Shown here: piece by piece, positions 1 to 10,500 of the stretch
Layout of the letters: every line of letters starts with the position of its first letter
Position numbering within the stretch: position 1 is the first letter of the stretch
NCBI RefSeq assembly: GCF_032854445.1
Contig: NW_027018026.1
Span: 49,368 to 113,367, forward strand
DNA from: Liolophura sinensis
Lineage: Eukaryota; Mollusca; Polyplacophora; Chitonida; Chitonidae
Direction of reading: 5' to 3'
Length of the DNA: 64,000 nt
Notes under the pieces: generated by a model
Told to the model about the DNA's origin: nothing
The model's database searches: none
What the model saw: the letters and a program-made list of their open reading frames with translations, nothing else
Position numbers and translations under genes: made by a program

Positions 1-50
1 TGCAAACCGCGTTGTTCTCCGACCAATACTTTTGGCTGTAGCGACAATTC

Positions 51-60
51 AATGATCATT
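51..60. other. Conserved 10-bp palindrome AATGATCATT (first copy)
   Basis: A perfect inverted repeat present in almost all units, always about 20 bp before CACGTG where that exists. Exceptions seen are the units at 24775 and 35270 (ATTATCATT), 51360 (AATGATCACT) and 62877 (AATGATTATT). No binding factor is known to me for this satellite. Confidence 0.85.
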
Positions 61-455
61 GATGTCATAATCACGTGCCCAGCAACGGCTCTTACTCCAT
101 GGAAACCAGGGATATTTGCAATTTTTTAACAGCTGCCGATGCCTGGCCCAATTCCGCATCTTTTGGCACCTTATAAATGTGGGTCAGTGTTTAGTTGTAC
201 TTTTTACAGCAGACTGTATCAAGTACCTTGTGTTTTTTATGTACAAATGGTCTGGTTTTTCTACACGTAGATAAAGACATTGAGATTGTCTTGGACTTAG
301 AAGTAAGACAATTGGTGGGTGAGTTAAATGGGCTTAGCCCAAAGATTTCAGGTCCTCTGGGCTACCGATGGGCACATAACTTATCGTCAAAAGTTGAATA
401 TAGTAATGACCAGTCGCGATTGTACAGAGTACAGTGTAGGCCGATTTCAATTAAC

Positions 456-489
456 AAAAAGACCAGGTAAAAATGCAAAAGTGGAAAAA
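456..489. other. A-tract cluster (first copy)
   Basis: Four runs of A lie within about 35 bp. In the common form they read AAAAA-GACCAGGC-AAAAA-TGC-AAAA-GTGG-AAAAA. The cluster recurs near the right end of every unit. Centre-to-centre spacing is about 13, 7.5 and 8.5 bp, so phasing with the helix is imperfect; bending is possible but not shown. Confidence 0.6.
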
Positions 490-601
490 CTGTTCCAGTG
501 CTGCTGTTAAGAGGCTAATCCGACGTATTTTGTGACGAGAAATCGAATGGTGCAATCCGCGTTGCTCTCCGACCAATACTTTTGGCTGTAGTGACAATTG
601 A

Positions 602-1289
602 ATGATCATTTATGTCATAATCACGTGCCCAGCAACGGCTCTTACTCCATGGAAACCAGGGAAATTTGCAATTTTTCAACAGCTGCCGATGCCTGGCTCA
701 ATTCCGCATCTTTTGGCACCTTATAAATGTGGGTCAGTGTTTAGTTGTACTTTTTACAGCAGACTGTATCAAGTACCTTGTGTTTTTTATGTACAAATGG
801 TGTGGTTTTTCTACACGTAGATAAAAACATTGAGATTGTCTTGGACTTAGAAGTAAGACAATTGCTGGGTGAGTTAAATGGGCTTGGACTTTTTACAGCA
901 GACTGTATCAAGTACCTTGTGTTTTTTATGTACAAATGGTCTGGTTTTTCTACACGTAGATAAAGACATTGAGATTGTCTTGGACTTAGAAGTAAGACAA
1001 TTGCTGGGTGAGTTAAATGGGCTTAGCCCAAAGATTTGACGTCTTCTGGGCTACCGAAGGGCACATAACTTATAGTCAAAAGTTGAATATAGTAATGACT
1101 AGTCGCGATTGTACAGAGTACAGTGTAGCCGGTTTCAATTAACAAAAAGACCAGGCAAAAATGCAAAAGTGGAAAAACTGCTCCAGTGCTACTAGTACGA
1201 GGCTAATCCGACGTATTTTGTGACGAGAAATCGAATGGTGCAAACCGCGTTGCTCTCCGACCAATACTTTTGGCTGTAGTGACAATTGA
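602..1289. repeat. Class E monomer with 139-bp internal duplication
   Basis: The unit is 688 bp long. The segment 749-887 is repeated directly at 888-1026: after GGGCTTGG the sequence jumps back to ACTTTTTACAGC instead of continuing into CCCAAAG. The first copy has GTGTGG and ATAAAAACATT; the second has GTCTGG and ATAAAGACATT. This is the left-array form, with CATTTATGTC at its start. Confidence 0.95.
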
Positions 1290-2386
1290 ATGATCATTGA
1301 TGTCATAATCACGTGCACAGCAACGGCTCTTACTCCATGGAAACCAGTTAAATTTGCAATTTTTCAACAGCTGCCGATGCCTGGCTCAATTCCGCATCTT
1401 TTGGCACCTTACTGAAGTGGGTCAGTGTTCAGTTGTACTTTTTACAGCAGACTGTATCAAGTACCTTGTGTTTTTCACGTACAAATGGTGTGATTTTTCT
1501 ACACGTAGATAAAGACATTGAGATTGTCTTGCACTTAGAAGTAAGGCAACTGCTGGGTGAGTTAAATGGGTTTAGCCCAAAGATTTCAGGTCTTCTGGGC
1601 TACCGAAGGGCACATAACTTATTGTCAAAAGTTGAATATAGTAATGACCAGTAGCGATTGTACAGAGTACAGTGTAGCCGGTTTCAATTAACAAAAAGAC
1701 CAGGCAAAAATGCAAAAGTGGAAAAACTGTTCCAGTGCTGCTGGTAAGAGGCTAATCCGACGTATTTTGTGACGAGAAATCGAATGGTGCAAACCGCGCT
1801 GTTCTCCGACCAATACTTTTGGCTGTAGCGACAATTCAATGATCATTGATGCCATAATCACGTGCCCAGCAACGGCTCTTACTCCATGGAAACCAGGGAT
1901 ATTTGCAATTTTTTAACAGCTGCCGATGCCTGGCCCAATTCCGCATCTTTTGGCACCTTATAAATGTGGGTCAGTGTTTAGTTGTACTTTTTACAGCAGA
2001 CTGTATCAAGTACCTTGTGTTTTTTATGTACAAATGGTCTCGTTTTTCTACACGTAGATAAAGACATTGAGATTGTCTTGGACTTAGAAGTAAGACAATT
2101 GGTGGGTGAGTTAAATGGGCTTGGCCCAAAGATTTCAGGTCCTCTGGGCTACCGAAGGGCACATAACTTATCGTCAAAAGTTGAATATACTAATGACCAG
2201 TCGCGATTGTACAGAGTACAGTGTAGCCGATTTCAATTAACAAAAAGACCAGGTAAAAATGCAAAAGTGGAAAAACTGTTCCAGTGCTGCTGTTAAGAGG
2301 CTAATCCGACGTATTTTGTGACGAGAAATCGAATGGTGCAAACCGCGTTCCTCTCCGACCAATACTTTGGCTGTAGTGACAATTGA

Positions 2387-3074
2387 ATGATCATTTATGT
2401 CATAATCACGTGCCCAGCAACGGCTCTTACTCCATGGAAACCAGGGAAATTTGCAATTTTTCAACAGCTGCCGATGCCTGGCTCAATTCCGCATCTTTTG
2501 GCACCTTATAAATGTGGGTCAGTGTTTAGTTGTACTTTTTACAGCAGACTGTATCAAGTACCTTGTGTTTTTTATGTACAAATGGTGTGGTTTTTCTACA
2601 CGTAGATAAAAACATTGAGATTGTCTTGGACTTAGAAGTAAGACAATTGCTGGGTGAGTTAAATGGGCTTGGACTTTTTACAGCAGACTGTATCAAGTAC
2701 CTTGTGTTTTTTATGTACAAATGGTCTGGTTTTTCTACACGTAGATAAAGACATTGAGATTGTCTTGGACTTAGAAGTAAGACAATTGCTGGGTGAGTTA
2801 AATGGGCTTAGCCCAAAGATTTGACGTCTTCTGGGCTACCGAAGGGCACATAACTTATAGTCAAAAGTTGAATATAGTAATGACCAGTCGCGATTGTACA
2901 GAGTACAGTGTAGCCGGTTTCAATTAACAAAAAGACCAGGCAAAAATGCAAAAGTGGAAAAACTGCTCCAGTGCTACTAGTACGAGGCTAATCCGACGTA
3001 TTTTGTGACGAGAAATCGAATGGTGCAAACCGCGTTGCTCTCCGACCAATACTTTTGGCTGTAGTGACAATTGA
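2387..3074. repeat. Class E monomer with 139-bp internal duplication
   Basis: Direct copies lie at 2534-2672 and 2673-2811, with the same junction as the unit at 602. The sequence before the anchor has AATACTTTGGCTG, one T short; this variant recurs before the unit at 4173. Confidence 0.95.
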
Positions 3075-4172
3075 ATGATCATTGATGTCATAATCACGTG
3101 CACAGCAACGGCTCTTACTCCATGGAAACCAGTTAAATTTGCAATTTTTCAACAGCTGCCGATGCCTGGCTCAATTCCGCATCTTTTGGCACCTTACTGA
3201 AGTGGGTCAGTGTTCAGTTGTACTTTTTACAGCAGACTGTATCAAGTACCTTGTGTTTTTCACGTACAAATGGTGTGATTTTTCTACACGTAGATAAAGA
3301 CATTGAGATTGTCTTGCACTTAGAAGTAAGGCAACTGCTGGGTGAGTTAAATGGGCTTAGCCCAAAGATTTCAGGTCTTCTGGGCTACCGAAGGGCACAT
3401 AACTTATTGTCAAAAGTTGAATATAGTAATGACCAGTAGCGATTGTACAGAGTACAGTGTAGCCGGTTTCAATTAACAAAAAGACCAGGCAAAAATGCAA
3501 AAGTGGAAAAACTGTTCCAGTGCTGCTGGTAAGAGGCTAATCCGACGTATTTTGTGACGAGAAATCGAATGGTGCAAACCGCGTTGTTCTCCGACCAATA
3601 CTTTTGGCTGTAGCGACAATTCAATGATCATTGATGCCATAATCACGTGCCCAGCAACGGCTCTTACTCCATGGAAACCAGGGATATTTGCAATTTTTTA
3701 ACAGCTGCCGATGCCTGGCCCAATTCCGCATCTTTTGGCACCTTATAAATGTGGGTCAGTGTTTAGTTGTACTTTTTACAGCAGACTGTATCAAGTACCT
3801 TGTGTTTTTTATGTACAAATGGTCTGGTTTTTCTACACGTAGATAAAGACATTGAGATTGTCTTGGACTTAGAAGTAAGACAATTGGTGGGTGAGTTAAA
3901 TGGGCTTGGCCAAAGATTTCAGGTCCCTCTGGGCTACCGAAGGGCACATAACTTATCGTCAAAAGTTGAATATACTAATGACCCAGTCGCGATTGTACAG
4001 AGTACAGTGTAGCCGATTTCAATTAACAAAAAGACCAGGTAAAAATGCAAAAGTGGAAAAACTGTTCCAGTGCTGCTGTTAAGAGGCTAATCCGACGTAT
4101 TTTGTGACGAGAAATCGAATGGTGCAAACCGCGTTGCTCTCCGACCAATACTTTGGCTGTAGTGACAATTGA

Positions 4173-4862
4173 ATGATCATTTATGTCATAATCACGTGCC
4201 CAGCAACGGCTCTTACTCCATGGAAACCAGGGAAATTTGCAATTTTTTCAACAGCTGCCGATGCCTGGCTCAATTCCGCATCTTTTGGCACCTTATAAAT
4301 GTGGGTCAGTGTTTAGTTTGTACTTTTTACAGCAGACTGTATCAAGTTACCTTGTGTTTTTATGTACAAATGGTGTGGTTTTTCTACACGTAGATAAAAA
4401 CATTGAGATTGTCTTGGACTTAGAAGTAAGACAATTGCTGGGTGAGTTTAATGGGCTTGGACTTTTTACAGCAGACTGTATCAAGTACCTTGTGTTTTTT
4501 ATGTACAAATGGTCTGGTTTTTCTACACGTAGATAAAGACATTGAGATTGTCTTGCACTTAGAAGTAAGGCAATTGCTGGGTGAGTTAAATGGGCTTAGC
4601 CCAAAGATTTGACGTCTTCTGGGCTACCGAAGGGCACATAACTTATAGTCAAAAGTTGAATATAGCAATGACCAGTCGGGATTGTACAGAGTACAGTGTA
4701 GCCGGTTTCAATTAACAAAAAGACCAGGCAAAAATGCAAAAGTGGAAAAACTGTTCCAGTGCTACTAGTAAGAAGCAAATCCGACGTATTTTGTGACGAG
4801 AAATCGAATGGTGCAATCCGCGTTGCTCTCCGACCAATACTTTTGGCTGTAGTGACAATTGA
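4173..4862. repeat. Class E monomer, left-array/main-array hybrid
   Basis: Internal copies lie at 4322-4460 and 4461-4599. The left end matches the trimer-array E units (AATACTTTGGCTG before the anchor, CATTTATGTC after it). The right end matches main-array E units (TTGCACTTAGAAGTAAGGC in the second copy, then AGCAATGACCAGTCGGG near 4664-4680). The switch lies between about 4182 and 4555. The unit also has small private indels such as AGTTTGTAC and AAGTTACC. Confidence 0.8.
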
Positions 4863-5354
4863 ATGATCATTTATGTCATAATCACGTGCCCAGCAACTTT
4901 TGCAATTCCGCATCTTTTGGCACCTTACTGAAGTGGGTCAGTGTTCAGTTGTACTTTTTACAGCAGACTGTATCAAGTACCTTGTGTTTTTCACGTACAA
5001 ATGGTGTGGTTTTTCTACACGTTGATAAAGACATTGAGATTGTCTTGCACTTAGAAGTAAGGCAACTGCTGGGTGAGTTAAATGGGCTTAGCCCAAAGAT
5101 TTCAGGTCTTCTGGGCTACCGAAGGGCACATAACTTATAGTCAAAAGTTGAATATAGTAATGACCAGTAGCGATTGTACAGAGTACAGTGTAGCCGATTT
5201 CAATTAACAAAAAGACCAGGCAAAAATGCAAAAGTGGAAAAACTGTTCCAGTGCTGCTGGTAAGAGGCTAATTCGACGTATTTTGTGACGAGAAATCGAA
5301 TGGTGCAAACCGCGTTGCTCTCCGACCAATACTTTTGGCTGTAGTGACAATTGA
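4863..5354. repeat. Class F monomer, 57-bp internal deletion
   Basis: The unit is 492 bp long. CAGCAAC (ending at 4897) runs straight into TTTTGCAATTCCGC, so the CTTACTCCATGG and CAGCTGCCGATGCC segments are missing. It also carries CACGTTGATAAAG and GGCAACTGCTGG, which mark the class. Confidence 0.93.
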
Positions 5355-5903
5355 ATGATCATTTATGTCATAATCATGTGCCCAGCAACGGCTCTTACTC
5401 CATGGAAACCAGGGAAATTTGCAATTTTTCAACAGCTGCCGATGCCTGGCTCAATTCCGCATCTTTTGGCACCTTACTGAAGTGGGTCAGTGTTCAGTTG
5501 TACTTTTTACAGCGGACTGTATCAAGTACCTTGTGTTTTTTATGTACAAATGGTGTGGTTTTTCTACACGTAGATAAAGACATTGAGATTGTCTTGCACT
5601 TCGAAGTAAGGCAATTGCTGGGTGAGTTAAATGGGCTTAGCCCAAAGATTTCAGGTCTTCTGGGCTACCGAAGGGCACATAACTTATAGTCAAAAGTTGA
5701 ATAAAGTAATGACCAGTCGCGATTGTACAGAGTACAGTGTAGCCGATTTCAATTAACAAAAAGACCAGGCAAAAATGCAAAAGTGGAAAAACTGTTCCAG
5801 TGCTGCTGGTAAGAGGCTAATCCGACGTATTTTGTGACGACAAATCGAATGGTGCAAACTGCGTTGCTCTCCGACCAATACTTTTGGCTGTAGTGACAAT
5901 TGA

Positions 5904-6454
5904 ATGATCATTTATGTCATAATCACGTGCACAGCAACGAATCTTACTCCATGGAAACAAACCGGGGAAATTTTGCAATTTTTCAACAACTGCCGATACC
6001 TGGCTCAATTCCGCATCTTTGGCTCCTTATTCATGTGGGTCTGTGGTCAGTTGTACTTTGTAAAGCAGGACTGTATCAAGTACCTTGTGTTTTTTATGTA
6101 CAAATGGTGTTTTTTTTCTACACGTAGATAAAGACATTGAGATTGTCTTGCACTTAGAAGTAAGACAATGGCTGGGTTAGTTAAATGGCTTAGCCCAAAG
6201 ATTTGACGTCTTCTGGGCTACCGAAGGGCTCATAACTTATAGTCAAAGTTGAATATAGTAATGACCAGTCGCGATTGTACAGAGTACAGTGTAGCCGGTT
6301 TCATTAACAAAAAGACCAGGCAAAAATGCAAAAGTGGAAAAACTGTTCCAGTGCTACTAGTAAGAGGCTAATCCGACGTATTTTGTGACGAGAAATCGAA
6401 TTGTGCAATCCGCGTTGCTCTCCGACCAATACTTTTGGCTGTAGTGACAATTGA
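5904..6454. repeat. H/I hybrid monomer
   Basis: The left part is class H (CACGTGCACAGC, GGTGTTTTTTTTC, ACAATGGCTGG). The right part has class I markers (CAGTCGCG, AGCCGGTTTC, CTACTAGTAAG, ATCGAATTGTGC). A class J unit follows directly, as it normally follows I. The switch falls between about 6181 and 6268 and removes one unit length. The unit also has private differences such as ACAAACCGGGG. Confidence 0.8.
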
Positions 6455-7548
6455 ATGATCATTTATGTCATAATCACGTGCACAGCAACGGCTCTTACTC
6501 CATGGAAACCAGGAAAATTTGCAATTTTTCAACAGCTGCCGATGCCTGGCTCAATTCCGCATCTTTTGGCACCTTACTGAAGTGGGTCAGTGTTCAGTTG
6601 TACTTTTTACAGCGGACTGTATCAAGTACCTTGTGTTTTTTATGTACAAATGGTGTGGTTTTTCTACACGTAGATAAAGACATTGAGATTGTCTTGGACT
6701 TAGAAGTAAGACAATTGCTGGGTGAGTTAAATGGGCTTAGCCCAAAGATTTCACGTCTTCTGGGCTACCGAAGGGCACATAACTTATAGTCAAAAGTTGA
6801 ATATAGTAATGACCAGTCGCGATTGTACAGAGTACAGTGTACCCGGTTCAATTAACAAAAGACCAGGCAAAAATGCAAAAGTGGGAAAAACTGTTCCAGT
6901 GCTACTAGTAAGAGGCTAATCGACGTATTTTGTGACGAGAAATCGAATGGTGCAAACCGCGTTGCTCTCCGACCAATACTTTTGGCTGTAGTGACAATTG
7001 AATGATCATTGATGTCATAATCACGTGCACAGCAACGGCTCTTACTCCATGGAAACCAGGGAAATTTGCAATTTTTCAACAGCTGCCGATACCTGGCTCA
7101 ATTCCGCATCTTTGGCACCTTACTGAAGTGAGTCAGTGTTCAGTTGTACTTTTTACAGCGGACTGTATCAAGTACCTTATGTTTTTCATGTACAAATGGT
7201 GTGGTTTTTCTACACGAGATAAAGACATTGAGATTGTCTTGGACTTAGAAGTAAGGCAATTGCTGGGTGAGTTAAATGGGCTTGGCCCAAATATTTGACG
7301 TCTTCTGGGCTACCGAAGGGCACATAACTTATAGTCAAAAGTTGAATATAGTAATCACCAGTCGCGATTGTACAGAGTACAGTGTAGCCGATTTCAATTA
7401 ACAAAAAGACCAGGCAAAAATGCAAAAGTGGAAAAACTGCTCCAGTGCTGCTGGTCAGAGGCTAATCAGACGTATTTTGTGACGAAAAATCGAATGGTGC
7501 AAACCGCGTTGCTCTCCGACCAATACTTTTGGCTGTAGCGACAATTGA

Positions 7549-10500
7549 ATGATCATTGATGTCATAATCTCATGCGCAGCAACGGCTCTTACTCCATGGA
7601 AACCATGGATATTTGCAATTTTTCCACAGCTGCCGATGCCTGGCCCAATTCCGCATCTTTTGGCACCTTAAAAATGTGGGTCAGTGTTTAGTTGTACTTT
7701 TTTACAGCAGACTGTATCAAGTACCTTGTGTTTTTCACGTACAAATGGTCTGGTTTTTCTACACGTAGATAAAGACATTGAGATTGTCTTGGACTTAGAA
7801 GTAAGACAATTGCTGGGTGAGTTAAATGGGCTTGGCCCAAAGATATCAGGTCTTCTGGGCTACCGAAGGGCACATAACTTATAGTCAAAAGTTGAATATA
7901 GTAATGACCCGTCGCGATTGTACAGAGGAAAGTGTAGCCGGTTTCAATTAACAAAAAGACCAGGTAAAATTGCAAAAGTGGAAAAACTGTTCAGCGCTGC
8001 TGGTAAGAGGCTAATCTGACGTATCTTGTGACGAGAAATCGAATGGTGCAAACCGCGTTGCTCTCCGACCATACTTTTTGCTGTTGTGACAATTGAATGA
8101 TCATTTATGTCCATAATCACGTTGCCTAGCAACGGCTCTTACTCCATGGAACCAGGGAAATTTGCAATTTGTCAACAGCTGCCGATGCCTGGCTCAATTC
8201 CGCATCTTTGGCACCTTATTCATGTGGGTCTGTGGTCAGTTGTACTTTTTACAGCAGACTGTATCAAGTACCTTGTGTTTTTTATGTACAAATGGTCTGG
8301 TTTTTTCTACACGTAGATAAAGATATTGAGATTGTCTTGGACTTGGAAGTAAGACAATTGCTGGGTGAGTTAAATGGGCTTAGCCCAAAGATTTCAGGTC
8401 TTCTGGGCTACCGAAGGGCACATAACTTATAGTCAAAAGTTGAATATAGTAATGACCAGTCGCGATTGTACAGAGTACAGTGTAGCCGATTCAATTAACA
8501 AAAAGACCAGGCAAAAATGCAAAAGTGGAAAAACTGTTTCAGTGCTACTAGTAAGAGGCTAATCCGACGTATTTTGTGACGAGAAATCGAATGGTGCAAT
8601 CCGCGTTGCTCTCCGACCAATACTTTTGGCTGCAGCGACAATTGAATGATCATTTATGTCATAATCACGTGCGTAGCAACGGCTCTTACTCCATGGAAAC
8701 CAGGGAAATTTGCAATTTTTCAACAGCTGCCGATACCTGGCTCAATTCCGAATCTTTTGGCACCTTACTGAAGTGGGTCAGTGTTCAGTTGTACTTTTTA
8801 CAGCAGACTGTATCAAGTACCTTGTGTTTTTTATGTACAAATGGTGTGGTTTTTCTACACGTAGATAAAGACATTGAGATTGTCTTGGACTTAGAAGTAA
8901 GACAATTGCTGGGTGAGTTAAATGGGCTTAGCCCAAAGATTTGACGTCTTCTGGGCTACCGAAGGGCACATAACTTATAGTCAAAAGTTGAATATAGTAA
9001 TGACCAGTCGCGATTGTACAGAGTACAGTGTAGCCGATTTCAATTAACAAAAAGACCAGGCAAAAATGCAAAAGTGGAAAAACTGTTCAGTGCTGCTGGT
9101 AAGAGGCTAGTCAAACGTATTTTGTGACGAAAAATCGAATGGTGCAAACCGCGTTGCTCTCCGACCAATACTTTTGGCTGTAGCGACAATTGAATGATCA
9201 TTGATGTCATAATCTCATGCGCAGCAACGGCTTCTTACTCCATGGAAACCATGGATATTTGCAATTTTTCCACAGCTGCCCGATCCCCTGGCCCAATTCC
9301 GCATCTTTTGGCACCTTAAAAATGTGGGTCAGTGTTTAGTTGTACTTTTTTACAGCAGACTGTATCAAGTACCTTGTGTTTTTCACGTACAAATGGTCTG
9401 GTTTTTCTACACGTAGATAAAGACATTGAGATTGTCTTGGACTTAGAAGTAAGGACAATTGCTGGGTGAGTTAAATGGGCTTGGCCCAAAGATATCAGGT
9501 CTTCTGGGCTACCGAAGGGCACATAACTTATAGTCAAAAGTTGAATATAGTAATGACCCGTCGCGATTGTACAGAGGAAAGTGTAGCCGGTTTCAATTAA
9601 CAAAAAGACCAGGTAAAATTGCAAAAGTGGAAAAACTGTTCGCAGTGCTGCTGGTAAGAGGCTAATCTGACGTATCTTGTGACGAGAAATCGAATGGTGC
9701 AAACCGCGTTGCTCTCCGACCAATACTTTTGGCTGTTGTGACAATTTGAATGATCATTTATGTCATAATCACGTGCCTAGCAACGGCTCTTACTCCATGG
9801 AAACCAGGGAAATTTGCAATTTGTCAACAGCTGCCGATGCCTGGCTCAATTCCGCATCTTTTGGCACCTTATTCATGTGGGTCTGTGGTCAGTTGTACTT
9901 TTTACAGCAGACTGTATCAAGTACCTTGTGTTTTTTATGTACAAATGGTCTGGTTTTTCTACACGTAGATAAAGATATTGAGATTGTCTTGGACTTGGAA
10001 GTAAGACAATTGCTGGGTGAGTTTAAATGGGCTTAGCCCAAAGATTTCAGGTCTTCTGGGCTACCGAAGGGCACATAACTTATAGTCAAAAGTTGAATAT
10101 AGTAATGACCAGTCGCGATTGTACAGAGTACAGTGTAGCCGATTTCAATTAACAAAAAGACCAGGCAAAAATGCAAAAGTGGAAAAACTGTTTCAGTGCT
10201 ACTAGTAAGAGGCTAATCCGACGTATTTTGTGACGAGAAATCGAATGGTGCAATCCGCGTTGCTCTCCGACCAATACTTTTGGCTGCAGCGACAATTCAA
10301 TGATCATTTATGTCATAATCACGTGCGTAGCAACGGCTCTTACTCCATGGAAACCAGGGAAATTTGCAATTTTTCAACAGCTGCCGATACCTGGCTCAAT
10401 TCCGAATCTTTTGGCACCTTACTGAAGTGGGTCAGTGTTCAGTTGTACTTTTTACAGCAGACTGTATCAAGTACCTTGTGTTTTTTATGTACAAATGGTG

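Larger units (their letters stand above)
52..4172. repeat. Trimeric higher-order repeat, classes X-E-Y
   Basis: Unit anchors are 52 (X), 602 (E), 1290 (Y), 1839 (X), 2387 (E), 3075 (Y) and 3624 (X), so the trimer period is 1785 bp (602 to 2387; then 4173). X is marked by GTTGTTCTCC or CTGTTCTCC just before its anchor, GGGATATTTGC, GCCCAATTCC, TTATAAATGTG and CAATTGGTGGG. E carries the 139-bp internal duplication. Y is marked by CACGTGCACAGC, ACCAGTTAAATTTGC and GTGTGATTTTTC. Corresponding units differ at few positions, so the trimer was amplified recently. This region is separate from the A-K family but shares class E with it. Confidence 0.9.
4173..7548. repeat. Transition block E-F-G-H/I-J-K
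   Basis: Anchors are 4173 (E), 4863 (F), 5355 (G), 5904 (H/I hybrid), 6455 (J) and 7002 (K). The order matches the E-to-K half of the main HOR further right, with one G and the H-I pair collapsed into one hybrid. The first unit joins the left trimer array to the main family. A class A unit follows at 7549. Confidence 0.85.

Noticed and set aside
721-732. TATAAAT as a TATA box in classes E and X
   Set aside because: It is one base change from TTAAAAATG and TTACTGAAG at the same place in other classes, with no associated start signal. AT-rich sequence gives this by chance.
5270-5290. CENP-B-box-like sequence starting ATTCGACGTA
   Set aside because: It matches the first half of the known box (NTTCG, then A at the right place) but has TTGT where CGGG is required.
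5351-5689. A 112-codon open frame, with similar frames in many monomers
   Set aside because: It starts at TTG, and its length changes between classes because GATTTGACG makes a stop where GATTTCAGG does not. Classes E and F and one-base indels disrupt it freely. Substitutions do not favour third codon positions by eye. It is a by-product of a homogenised repeat whose length is divisible by three.
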